From Brachionus koreanus (taxonomy: Eukaryota > Rotifera > Eurotatoria > Ploima > Brachionidae), in contig PJRA01000498.1 of NCBI GenBank assembly GCA_016987375.1, positions 134,913-170,617 of the forward strand: 35,705 bases of DNA, read 5' to 3'. The translations under genes were made by a program, and so were the position numbers. The notes under the pieces are model-generated. The model searched no databases and was not told the DNA's origin. It saw only the letters and a program-made list of their open reading frames with translations. Positions 9,610 to 20,079 of the stretch are shown here, piece after piece (within the stretch, counting starts at the first letter, position 1; the number at the start of each line of letters is the position of its first letter).

Positions 9610-10944
9610 TACGACTCTATTTCATCTAAACAGCATAAAGACTATCATATGATTTTATTTTTTTTTCTTAAAATTTAAAAAACAAAGCCTACGCAGAATT
9701 AAACAAGATTTTCTCTTTTTTTTTTTGAAAATTTTCTAAAATACCTTTTTATTTGTTATTTGATTGATTGGTATTTTAGTGGAATTTAGAGGGTTTTCTC
9801 TCGTTTCTTTTTTAATTTGATATAAACAAGAAAAACGAGCTAAGGTTCCATTGATTTTAAGGAAATTAATTTTTTTAAAAGCATATTCCAAAAAATAAAA
9901 TATTCAAGGTCTTATGAAAAAAAAATTCATTTAGAAAAATTAAATTTTAAATGCTGTTGTGTTGTTTTGTTTGTATTTTTGAACATACTTAAATACCGGT
10001 CCCAATTGCCCAAAGTAGTTGCTTTTCTATTTGCACTATATAATTAAAAGAACAATTTAAATCTAATAAACCAAAGTCTTAATTATACGTTTAGTCTTAA
10101 TAAAGCTGTAAATTTTTTCTAATTTTTTGTTTAATTTTTTTCAAAAATAAGAAAAAAATTTATCTAAATTTTGCTAAACAAATATTTCAGCTAATATACC
10201 TAAAAGGTTTATGTTTGAAAATAAAAAGAGAAAAAGAAATTAAAGTAGAAATAAAGCCTACTCTTTTCTATTTTATTCTTATTCATTTCTAAGTTTGAGA
10301 AATTTAATTTTTGTAAAATGGCCTAAAACTCAAGTGTGTACGCTAAATTAAGTCTAATTTTTCAAGGTTCAATAGTCAAAATTGCTTTGTGCATTGTTCC
10401 CACTATGATAAGATAAATTCATCAGGCACCTTATTCTGCCCTCGCTTAATTAAATCTAAATAATGCTTTTATCTATTTCGCTCTAAATAAAAAGTTAATC
10501 GCAATTGCTTGTAAAAATTTCTAGCCTACCGTGCCGCTATTGAGTGATAAAGATGCATGGCTCGAGCATGTTTTTTTTTCGATAAGAAAAAAATTCCGAA
10601 CTAAAAGCTTTATAAATACTTTCTAAGAAGCCTTTCTTAGGCAGCACAGTTTACTTTAGGTAATAGTCAAACATGCTGTTCAATCAATGGATGTTTTCTA
10701 TTTGAAAAAAAAAACTGGCTTTTAAATATTTATATTTATTTCATTACTTAGAAAAATAACATTTTTGTTGTTGTTGTTGTTGGTTTAGTCTAAAACGAAA
10801 CAAGATTATAAAATTTAAAATTAAGAATTTTTTTTTTTTTTTAAATAGAAACAATTTTTTTATAATTATAAAATATAAAATTATACGATTGAGAGCATAT
10901 CGAAATACAAAAGGAATAATTTAAATTTAAAAGCGGAAATTAAT
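9610..10944. promoter_or_regulatory. Non-coding region with GATA-like motifs and a TATA-like box
   Basis: No coding exon could be supported. Between 10400 and 10620 there are several GATAAG/TTATC-type sites (GATAAGATAA, TTATCT, TGATAAAG, CGATAAG). Near 10609-10617 is a TATAAATAC box on the plus strand. It is followed by a 7-bp hairpin (CTAAGAA-GCCT-TTCTTAG) and, about 50 bases on, by a donor-like GGTAATAG. This could be the promoter and first non-coding exon of a plus-strand transcript, but no coding continuation is visible. It is a tentative reading only. Confidence 0.2.
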
Positions 10945-12246
10945 TTATGGTGTTTTTATTTTTACAAATGTACCATTACATTTAGATGCATGCTCGCCTT
11001 AAATCAAAATTAATTATCTTTTTAATCTAGGCATATTGATGTACCTTTTTGGTTATCAGTGGGCGGTATGTTGTAAAAGCGTATTCTTTTCTCATTACAC
11101 TTAGAGCATTGCCATATATGAGCCAATTCAAGAGTCTCCACATACTCGTGTTCAATCTAGGCGAGCAAAAACACAAATTAAAGCACATTGTCTCAAAGTA
11201 AAAAAAAAAAGCAATACCGGAATATCCAGCTTTAGAATGCAGTTGAGTTTGGCCAAGATTTTGCGAAAATTCAAAGTATGCCCTGAGTCCTGTTTAAAAA
11301 ATAAGTTAATCTTAGCAGAAAAAGCTGCTCTAACTTATTGAAAAATAAAGCCGGTTCAGTCTAACTTATCTTTTTTTTTCAAAATAATTAAATTAGATAA
11401 AATATGATGAGAAATAATTGCATTTAAATATTCTGATAAGTTAAAACAGCTTTAGGCTTCAGTTAATTTACAAAATCTCCGATTGCTAGTCCGAGGAATG
11501 CGTGTATCATTTCATGCTTGAATTTAGAAACAATAAAAATTAATTAATTTATTAAAGCTAATCTAAATAGATTAATATGCATATATTACTAATAGTATTT
11601 GAATAAGATCAACTCGGCTCAATTTGTTTAGCAAATTGACCGCCAAACGAATCAAAACACCCATTGACTGGTCCGGACCTTTGTCCAAAATAGTCGAAGC
11701 CGCAGTTCTAAATAAAAATAAAAAATAAATAAATAAAATTTTAATACAAATACATATTTTTCTTATCTCTTTTATTTATTTAAACTCACATTTATTAAAT
11801 AAGCAGATTTTTTTTTGTTAACTTCTTTAAAAGCTCTTTACTATGCAATTTAAAATCAATTTATCAATTAATTGTTGATTGACTGAGAATAATAAAGAAA
11901 AAAGTCGATTCCTTTAATAAACAAATGCTTGTTGAGTACTTAAAATGGTGTGTTAAAGTACTTGAAAATGTGTTAAATTAAAAGGTTCTTGTTTGATAAG
12001 TTGACCTAAATTTCAATGACTAATTTAAAACCAGACTTATTTAGTTAATATTTTGAAAAAAAAATTCAATACCATTTAACTGTCTTTTAAATAGTGCCAA
12101 GCTTTTAACATAAAAATAAAAAGCTAAAATTTCGGAAGAAAAAATTTTTAATTTTTCAATCTATTTTAAGACATGTTTTATCAGATTAAATTTCACTTAC
12201 CTAGAAAGAAGCCTGTTTTCTTTTTTATTTTTAAATGCGGTTCTAT
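10945..12246 (-). CDS. SprT-like (Spartan-type) zinc metalloprotease, six exons found, 5' end unresolved
   Basis: Minus-strand exons are 12246-12201, 11707-11590, 11516-11472, 11289-11218, 11156-11045 and 10997-10945 (stop TAA). All joins use GT/AG and keep frame. The product contains LLNKLSRVDLIQILL, then the zinc motif HEMIHAFL, then DSGHTLNF with the third His. It then has AHIWQCSKCNEKRIRF and a final EHASKCNGTFVKIKTP. This matches the order in SPRTN/SprT proteins: IRLs-pLL---R-dlv-tLLHEMIHA, GHG--F, hvW-C--C, and -eH---C-G-fvKI. Both the HExxH active site and the Cys/His ribbon are present. SPRTN cuts DNA-protein crosslinks. This one stops right after the SprT domain, without room for PCNA- or ubiquitin-binding tails. 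The usual Cys residues before the core appear replaced. The first exon and the 493-bp intron after it are less certain. Confidence 0.75.
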
Positions 12247-13464
12247 CTAAATTCAAAATATCAATCAAAAGAGTTCAAATTGAATTCATCAATCGTCAAG
12301 TCTTAAACTAGCGTGAGCAGTTATTTTAAAAAGTAGAAAAATTAGGTTTATAATCTGTTTATATTTAAGGTTATTTTTTATTATTTGATTGTGAACTGAT
12401 AAGTTTTATTATTCAAATATTTTATTTTATGAGTTTATAAATAACTCGTTAATTTTCATAGACTAATTAACAAAGCTATTTAAATGGTCTATTATTTTTT
12501 GTTCTGACCTTTTTTGATTTTTATGCTCAATTAAATTGAAAAATTTTAATATTTAAATTTTTTTTTATTTTTGAAAGACTTTTAAAATCAAAGATTTTTT
12601 GTATTTAGATAAATTTAAATAAGACCGATTTTGCTTAAAATTTGATTAGAAAATTAAAATAAAATATGATATAGCTTTCACCTAAATATTATTGTAAAAA
12701 TTACTTTTATTTTTAAAAAGCTACCCCAATTTAAAAAAAATCTTGTCTCATACAAATATTATGATATAATTATTTTTTTAATTCGATATTTTAAAATAAA
12801 ATAATCACTAATTTTCTATACAAATTATTTAAAAGTATGAAAACAAAAACCTAATAAAAATTTAAATTATTTTGCAGCTACTTTTTTTGAAAAATAAAAA
12901 TATTTTTTTTCTTCTAGTTAAAATACTCTTTGAGATATTTTTATTTTATTTAGGTGTTGTTCTATTTTTAAATTGGCTAAACTTTTACAATTTTTGGAAA
13001 TTTTTGACTACGTCTTTTTATTTTATTCAATTTTTAGATTCTTCAATTGAAACTTTCATTCAATTGATTCTTTATTTGTAAAAGTTTACCCAAATGATTT
13101 ATATGAAATAAATCAAAATACAAAAATCGAATTAAACACATATCAATTTTGGCAGAAAATGGTCTTTTTGAATGTATAAAAATAATTGAATACTTGACTT
13201 TAGACTTCTTGTCTACTTAGTAAACAAATTTAACAAACATATTATGAGAAACGGTTTATTAATTCATAGGTCATTTTTTTTAACCAAAAGCATTTATTTC
13301 TAAACCTTTTAGTTTTTTTTTTATTTGAACTTGAATTTTTTAAACCAGTCTTAAAGAGAAATTTTAGAATATTTTTATTTTTGTTTTTGCTGATTAATTC
13401 AGTTTTGTGAAATTTAATGCAATAGAACATAATATGTTGAAATAAACAATAGTGAATACTGAGA
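12247..13464. other. AT-rich intergenic DNA
   Basis: It must include the missing 5' end of the SprT-like gene, which I could not place. Hydrophobic open frames at 12872-13081 (+) and 13242-13430 (-) look like AT-rich noise. Confidence 0.35.
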
Positions 13465-13823
13465 AACTGCTTAAACGGTTTTTCAGACGGATCATTATTT
13501 GTGATCTTTCTTTTTGAAAATAATGATCAAAGAAATCTATGGTTAAATCCATCTCAACCAGTTCAGCTGGTCCTCAAAAGTATACGCTTAAAAAGGTGAT
13601 GATGCTTCTAAAGCTAGGCTTGTTTTTTCAAGATAAAGCTAGACCTCATACGGCAAGGAAATCAATGAACAACATAGAAGAGATGGAAGAAATTGAACTT
13701 ATTCCTCATCCAACATAAACTTTATTTCATCAAATGAAAAAAATTTATACATTCTTTTTTCTATTGGAAACAAGAAAACAAAATCAAATGTTTTTGGTTA
13801 CTTGTATTTGATGAAATACGGTA

Positions 13824-13990
13824 AGGTTCGCGCGTAGCAAAACTACCGCACTATCTGAATTTGCATAAACTGACTTTAAAAAATTAATCTGCATAGTTGA
13901 AAACCTAGAAAATCCATTTTTTAAGGTGTGGTCAAAAAAAAAATTTTTGGACATCACCTCCTTAAAGATTTGAAAAAAAACAAAAGTTGC
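13824..13990 (+). mobile_element. One-ended copy of the 5633-6256 MITE family
   Basis: It begins after TA (13822-13823) with AGGTTCGCGCGTAGCAAAAC, identical to the left terminus at 5633. Similarity continues patchily inward (ATCTGCATAGTTGAAAACCTAG compared with the same region of the other copy). No matching right end was found downstream, so it is truncated or strongly diverged. A 12-bp inverted pair (13724-13735 and 13806-13817, ATTTCATCAAAT and its complement) lies just upstream. Confidence 0.6.
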
Positions 13991-14475
13991 TTGTCTTTTA
14001 GTCAAAATATCTCAGATATTCATAGTCATAGCTCATTAAATATGCACCAAATCTGAAAGCTCATAATCTCTCCTACAAAATGGTATATTTTTTTTCTATT
14101 TTTTTTTAACAATTTACTATGATTTTTGACAAAAGATGGTAAAAACATAGACTTTTTCTAGTTATTTTGGATCTTGTCCGAGGTCCGAGGTGAACCCCCC
14201 AACCCCTCTTTTTTTTTTACAGATTCTAAAACTAGAGGAAATTCTGAACAAAATGTTGGGACCACTTTTTTTATTTTTTTTAATTTTAAGCAAAAAAAAA
14301 TTGCTAAAAATAAGTGTAAAATCAAAAAAAAAAGAATTAAATTGTTTTATTTTGATAAAATTTTTCAAGTGTATGAACAAATTAAAACTTAATTTTCTTC
14401 TTGAAATTTGAAATTATTTTTATAAATTTTCTTGAATAAATTTTGAGATGCCTAAAAAAACTGACCGAGTTGCCA

Positions 14476-14693
14476 AACTTTTATCGAAATTACTTTTACA
14501 CCGTATTTTTGTCCCAAAATTTAAATTTTGATTGTTTTCTTTTCTTGAATTCTTTTCAATCGATTTAATTGAATTTTGGATGGAATTATTTTCAAAATTC
14601 GATAAAAAAGTTGGTTTCAGACCATCCAGCTTTTAAATCTCTCAATAAATTATGGGACAAAAATACGGTGTAAAAGTAATTTGGATAAAAGTT
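14476..14693. mobile_element. Short inverted-repeat element (41-bp arms)
   Basis: The left arm 14476-14516 (AACTTTTATCGAAATTACTT... ending in TTTTTGTCCCA) and right arm 14653-14693 (TGGGACAAAAATACGGTGTA... ending in AAAAGTT) are near-perfect reverse complements, differing at about one position. They enclose 136 bp with no coding potential. The arms read as terminal inverted repeats of a miniature DNA transposon. The right arm abuts the C-terminal block of the mariner relic, so the element probably inserted into it. Confidence 0.75.
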
Positions 14694-14775
14694 CTTTTGG
14701 CTCTAATAGTCGTGAATGGCACAAGATAGGTATCGAACTACTCTCTGATTGATGGCTAATAAACATAGATCATAA

Positions 14776-15169
14776 TAATTAATTTTTTATTGATAAATTT
14801 TAAAAAAGTACGAAAAAAAAGCTAAATTATTTAGACTGACCCTAATAATTTTACCCAACTAAAGTATTGTGCGTGCATAAAATTTTTTTTAGAAATTTTC
14901 AGTTATAAAATATTAATTTTTATATTATAAATATCTTTTTTCATAAATGAAATTTGTTTTTTTAGCTAATTTTAGACTATTTTGTTGCAATGTGAAATTT
15001 TGAAAAATGATATAATTTTTTTTCTAATAGTGCAAAAATGGCTCAGTAAACAGTATTCAATAAAATCATTTTAAAAAAATTGTACTGTAATCATTTTTGC
15101 ACAATCAGAGTTGTTTAAAAGTCCAAAATAAAGTACAATTCCAGCTTTTTCAAAAATTTATATCGATTC
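14776..15169. other. AT-rich intergenic DNA
   Basis: No feature is recognised. Confidence 0.4.
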
Positions 15170-15262
15170 CAGCTTCTTCAGGACCAGATTAAAGGTTACA
15201 TCAACCGATCACATTGTTCAAGATTAACAGACAAAAACCTAGAAGACAACTTTAATGGTTAG
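15170..15262 (+). pseudogene. Possible hAT-like transposase remnant
   Basis: In one frame the sequence reads LLQDQIKGYINRSHCSRLTD followed by KNLEDNF, then stops. Segments of the form 'RLTDenLe--lr' occur near the C-terminus of hAT-type transposases and their domesticated relatives. The match is short and the frame is closed on both sides. The end of the minus-strand gene at 15411 could also use an extra exon here, so this is a weak call. Confidence 0.25.
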
Positions 15263-15410
15263 TAATATGGATCTAATCAGGACTAAATTAAAAAAAATTT
15301 TTTTCATTGTAAGTAAAAGAGAATCTTTATAAATAAAAATTCTCTTTTGGGCTGTAAGTTTTTTACTAAAATTTGTTGAATAAAAATTAAAAAATAAAAT
15401 TTAAAAACAC

Positions 15411-17392
15411 TTACGATCTGAGACGAGTGGACCATTCTAGTCGAACATTTTTGAGTATTTGACGAAAAAAAGTGTCTGAAAAAAGATCAAATACGTCCTG
15501 GGTGAAATTTTCAATTGAACATTTCTCTTTTTCTGCAACTAAAAGCGCAACATTTTGCCTAAAACTTTCCAATTTAGTCTGTGTATTAAAAATTTCTTTT
15601 AAAGTTTCATCTATGTAATTAAAAATCGCATTTCTTAACAAAACAACATTGTCATCAGAATTAGTTTTTTTGACGCTTGGACCAATATCATTGTTTAACT
15701 CATCATCACTTTGGTTAGTTTGGTCAAGACAGAACAAACTCATTGATCTAGTATCCTCAGCCGAACAATTTAAATCATTTAGCCATTTTTCTAATTTTAT
15801 GTCAGACAAATTTGTTGTCTCTACGTTGTTATTCACGTCCACATTGCACTTATCTGAAAGTCTTGATGCTTTTCGTCTCCTAAAAGGAGCATTGACCAAA
15901 TTTTGCACAAAACCCCCATTTTCAACCAAGGTTTCGTTTTTGACAATGGACCCATCAAATTTGTCTGAATAACAATCGCAAAGAAGATCATATTCTTGAT
16001 CAACTATTGTAGAGCTGAGTACTTCATCTTTAGAATCTATGAACACATTTTCTGAAATAGATTGAACAAGTTGATTGGCCACTTTTGACAATACAGCATA
16101 ATCGGCCGATATATCGTTTGTATCTGTCTGATGAGAACACTTTATTGTTTCGTATTGGACATCACTGCTTGATCTATTCACTGGTTCAATTAGAACCGAC
16201 TCGTCCAAATTGTATGACATAAATTTATAGTTTATTCTGGTGAAACAATTTTTTGATTTTTTATTTTCAGTTATGAGACAATAATTGTAGACAAGTGGCT
16301 TGGTGGTTTTATTTGCAACTCTTATGTCCAGACGAGTCAAATTGGATATTTTTTTCAATAAATTTTTTAAGCTTGTTTCCATTTTAGAAATAATTTTATC
16401 CTAAAAAATTGAAAAAAAAATTAAAAAAAAAAAAAACTTAAATGGCCTTACTTGTTCTTTAAAATCAAAATTTATTCGATTTAATTCAATGTTTACAAAA
16501 GCCAAGGCCATTTCGAACTTATTAAATAATTAAAATATTAAAACTTTAAAAATTTTTAGTCTCACAATCAAATATTTTAAAATAATGACCAAATTTTCTT
16601 TGCTAAGAATTCTTTTATTCAACTTAATGGTCCATAAAAGTTGTCCATCACAGCTCTCTTCCAGATCGAATTCACTTGAAAAACTGAAAAAAATTCAAAT
16701 TTAAATTTTTTAATTTACAAAATTAATTGAATAATACTTAGAACTGCTGTCAGTCCATCGACAGACTATGCCCCTAAGAGCCTCGTTAAAAAGGCGTTTA
16801 TTTAAATTGGAAAAATTGTTAAAAATTTTTTTAACTGGATCACGTGTAAAAATAACATTCAAGCACTTTTCAATTTGTCTTTGGTCAGCTTGGTTTAGAA
16901 ATGAATGTAGTGAATCTAAAAGAGGCAAATGATCATAGTCAAAATGAGTTTGATGATTCTCTTGGTCTATTGGAACTAGTTTGTAGCTTGGCGAGTCTAA
17001 ACAAGTATGCCATGAATTTGAGCATGTTGAGTGCTCGCTGTTATTCAAAATTCTTAGATAAAAAGTCAAATGGCTGAGAATGTTCTCTTTGTAATTTGAA
17101 TAAGAACTTGACTGGTTCGAGTCTAAGTCTATTTGATTCTTTTCTCGATAAGTCTTAAAAAGATCAACTTGGAGACCAGAGTCGTGTGTTTCTTTAGTCT
17201 TATCGGCTCGTTTCAGCTTGCCGTTGATTGAACGGAATTTACATCGGATTTCACAGCTGCAAATTAACCTTGGACTGTAATAGAATGCATACTTGGTGTT
17301 GTCAGACACATCAAATGATTTCTCAATTGTCAAAGACTTTATTCAAAATATTTTCTAATCTAATCAAAAATGCGAAATTAAAGGCTTACCAT
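15411..17392 (-). CDS. Five-exon protein of about 591 residues; possible XRCC4/XLF-like fold
   Basis: Exons are 17392-17390 (only ATG), 17336-16738, 16683-16566, 16517-16452 and 16400-15411. Introns of 53, 54, 48 and 51 bp all have GT/AG and keep frame. Residues 1-200 are polar with a Cys-containing start (LICSCEIRCKF). At 179-183 is LNKRL, at 218 a Trp (LLWTIKLNKR), then EMALAFVNIELNRINFDF and KEQDKIISKMETSLKNLL. XLF (NHEJ1) has LNKRL, then YWNF, then a helix with MSLAL and KD-EIQDY in the same order. The resemblance may be fold-level or chance. The rest (about 270-591) is acidic and looks disordered, with a helical C-terminal 70 residues ending VRLEWSTRLRS. The stop TAA lies inside a strong donor (GTAAGT). 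An alternative acceptor 49 bp on (exon from 15365) would add about 39 residues. The gene is confident; the family is not. Confidence 0.75.
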
Positions 17393-18763
17393 TATATTAA
17401 TTAATTTATCCTAAAATTTTGAATATTTGAAGTTGAATAAAAAGCTTATTGTAAAGACCTCGATGAATTATTATTTTTTTTCAAATTTCAAATTTTATTT
17501 CATCTTTTGCTTAACTGAACATATTGTCAAAATTTTAGATTTTTTTCACATCCACTCATTTGAAAATTCAAATTAAAAATGTTTGTTATTTAAAATTTAT
17601 TTTTGAATATTTTTTTTATTGAAAATTTAAAATTATTTAAATTTAAAAAATTCTTCCTATTTTATACTTTTAATTCATGATTTCAATTAACAATACTCAA
17701 AAATTTTGATTAAATCGAAATCGAAAACCCCATTTGAAAAAAAAAGGATTAGAAATAAATTATTTTGGCATCCACATTCTCAAAATAAAATTTGACGTTT
17801 TAAATGCTTACAGATTCAAAGCCTATGAACCAATAAAATAAATTTGAAAAGTTTCTAAAAAGCCTAGTAATTTTTTGTTAAATGTGTTTTGTTTTAAAAA
17901 AAAAACCAAGTACTTAATTTACTTGGAAATTTTAATTTAGTTTTAATCTATTTTGAAATATAAACTTTCAAAATGAAATAAAGATTTAAAAAATAAAATC
18001 AAAATTAAAAGAACATTTTTCGAAAATTTATTTAAAAAAATATTTTTAATAACGGGTGTTCAAAAAGTAATGACCGTATTTTTAAAATAAAAAAAAATAA
18101 TGTTCCGCTAATTAAAAGACTATGAAATTTTATACGAATGTTACTTAGCCTCTAATGTAAAAGAATAAATTTTTATTTTATTTGAATGTTGTTAATTTTT
18201 TGAATTAGGCCAATGACATTACTTAAGACCTTTTCGTAAAAATGTCCTCGGCACAATACATTCTAGAAAATTAAGTTTTATATATCATCTTATAGAGAAT
18301 TTAACAAGAATTTTAAATATGTATAAATTATTTTTAAACAATGATCCATTCAAAAGTTATGATAAAAAAACACTGAATTTTGACATTTATTTTAATTTGC
18401 TAAAAATTCGAGTGTTTTAACATGTTCGATCATAACTTTTGAATAAAATAAGATGATTGCTTCAAATTTCGTACATGAAAACTCAATTGCCCGAAAATTA
18501 ATTAAAAAAAATTAAAATCATATATTTCTTATATTATAAGTAAGTATGAACTTTTTAATATGATGTTTTTGGTAATGTTTACAGAAAAATAAACATTTTT
18601 TTTGACCCTATATTAATTGATTAGTATAATAAATATTTTCATCAGTATTTAAAATATTATTTAAAATACTAGTCAATTATTTAAAATTAATCAGGACACC
18701 TTTCTCCGTTTATTTTTATTTAATAATGCTTTTTTTGAAGTATTTTTCTTACATTATCCACGT
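17393..18763. other. Upstream region of the 15411-17392 gene; AT-rich
   Basis: No exon is supported. Near 18053 the phrase GGGTGTTCAAAAAGTAATGA resembles mariner terminal repeats, but I found no opposite end, so I do not call an element. Confidence 0.35.
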
Positions 18764-18841
18764 TCATTGAGCAGGACATTCTGCTTCATCTTTCATCTCA
18801 ACTTTATCATCCGAGACATACTCTGGAATACTTGATGCCAT
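18764..18841 (-). CDS. Tentative micro-ORF or first exon (25 residues)
   Basis: ATG 18841-18839 opens a frame with balanced composition unlike the AT-rich surroundings: MASSIPEYVSDDKVEM then KDEAECPAQ and TGA. The frame is also open about 50 bases upstream of the ATG. A GTAAG donor-like site lies about 20 bases past the stop. It may be a small acidic peptide, the last exon of something larger, or chance. No family is recognised. It faces away from the candidate at 19034, 192 bp apart. Confidence 0.2.
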   Translation of the reverse strand: MASSIPEYVSDDKVEMKDEAECPAQ

Positions 18842-19033
18842 TAGAAATCTTTTTAATTGCAAATTTTGTTTTAGAAAATTGAATAGTAATGGTTGTTTTT
18901 ATGCTGGTAGTGTTTCAATTCTTTGTACAATTTATTATTGACATTATAAATTCAAAAAGTCTTCTTTTTTTTTATCTTTTAAAAATCATTATCATTGAAA
19001 TCCTTTTCTTTAGCTTGATTTATTTATCAAAAA

Positions 19034-19208
19034 ATGCTTCGAGCAATAGCATCTGGAACGAATGACATCAACTTGGGACTTAAAGCAAAGACTTTGGTCA
19101 AACTTTATACCAAGAAAGATTGGGGAATCATTGTAAGTTATTTGTTTGCCGAATAGTTTCAAGTTTGGAGGTTGATTCTTTTAGGAGTTACCAGAGAAGA
19201 TTATGTGA
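19034..19208 (+). CDS. Tentative two-exon mini-gene (about 40 residues)
   Basis: The first exon 19034-19132 encodes 33 residues (MLRAIASGTNDINLGLKAKT then LVKLYTKKDWGII). It ends at a good donor GTAAGT. A 52-bp intron, the size typical of this window, ends at TTTTAG 19184. The second exon adds ELPEKIM and a TGA at 19206-19208. Base composition is clearly richer in GC than the flanks. The short product and lack of a recognised family make it uncertain; it could be a fragment of a decayed gene or a mitochondrial-type small protein. Confidence 0.25.
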
Positions 19209-20079
19209 CTGCATTTGTCAGGCGACATTTCTGGAACAATGTCTGTATTTTTTTTAAATATTTATTAAATATGTTATTAATGTCTCTTTATTTTTTGAAA
19301 ATGAAGAATGTAAAATCCTGATTGGTACTAGTATATTACTGATACAGTTAATTACAATACCAATCATCTCAATTAAATACTGATCGAACGCTATGAATTA
19401 CTGATCAATATAAATATATTTAAAATACTGATCATTTAAATTTAAGCCAGATTTTTTGGATTTTGATTATTAAAAGTTTTTTTTTTTGTGTAGAAACTCT
19501 ATCAGTCTATGTAGTATAATAAAAATAATAGTTAATATTCTACGGTCAATTACGGATTTTCTTTTTTGTTTGTAACTGTTTAAAAATATTTTTAGCGCTT
19601 GTCCAAGCTAAATTAAGATCGATGTTATACGAAACAAATTTCTTGAATTGATTTTAAATGGGTTAATAAAACTTAATATCAAATAGAATAAGAATTTTTG
19701 AAGTAAAATTTAATAAAAAAGGCTAAATCTATTGTAAATTTTTTTTTTACTAAAAATATGAAATCTAATGCATTATTAGATCTATTTTAATTATTGATAA
19801 AATTTCATCATTTTTCTATAAAACATTATTTTTCCATTATTAACATTCTTAAAAATGCTTTAAAAATATTTTTTTATCTTATTGAACCTATGCCAATCAG
19901 GCCAATGGTGAAAAAATCTTTGAATTATTTATTATACAAGACTGTTGAATAGCTTTGTGATTAAGAGATCAATTTTGAAGTTTTTCTATATTAAATGATA
20001 TCATTTTTATTTTTACAAATTTTGAAAAAAAAATTTTAATTAATAAAAAATGAAATCGTTCAATATTTAATTTTTTAAG
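19209..20079. other. AT-rich intergenic DNA containing a shared 26-bp repeat
   Basis: Apart from the repeat at 19524-19549 no feature is recognised. Confidence 0.4.
19524..19549 (-). repeat. 26-bp sequence identical to 35550-35575
   Basis: AATAATAGTTAATATTCTAC followed by GGTCAA occurs identically here and at 35550-35575. At 35550 it lies just beyond a minus-strand non-LTR element 3' end. The copy here is therefore probably the 3' tail of another, heavily 5'-truncated insertion in minus orientation, with the AT-rich side as its tail. Confidence 0.5.

Larger units (their letters stand above)
13465..14775 (+). pseudogene. Mariner-like transposase relic interrupted by other insertions
   Basis: At 13465-13717 the reading includes LLKRFFRRIII-C-D (family: rF--RIiT-DE). 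After stops comes KKSMVKSISTSSAG--KYTLKKVMM and QDKARPHTARKS (family: -DNArPH-a), ending LIPHP. The C-terminal block resumes only at 14694-14775, where CTCTAATAGTCGTGAATGGC and TGATTGATGGCTAATAA match the equivalent end of the copies at 20434 and 24780. Between them lie about 975 bp holding a one-ended MITE (13824) and an inverted-repeat element (14476-14693). Stops and frame breaks show the transposase is dead. Confidence 0.6.

Noticed and set aside
14162..14411. Three overlapping open frames on both strands, with a doubled GGTCCGA phrase
   Set aside because: Mutually exclusive low-complexity frames within a region of nested transposons.
15251..15365. Extra last exon of the 15411-17392 gene after a 49-bp intron
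   Set aside because: The donor GTAAGT and the intron size fit well, but the added 39 residues are Lys/Leu/Phe-rich noise; kept only as an alternative.
15649..15972. Plus-strand open frame of 107 codons
   Set aside because: Antisense shadow of the last exon of the 15411-17392 gene.
18053..18080. Mariner terminal-repeat-like phrase GTTCAAAAAGTAATGACC
   Set aside because: No inverted partner or transposase found at a suitable distance.
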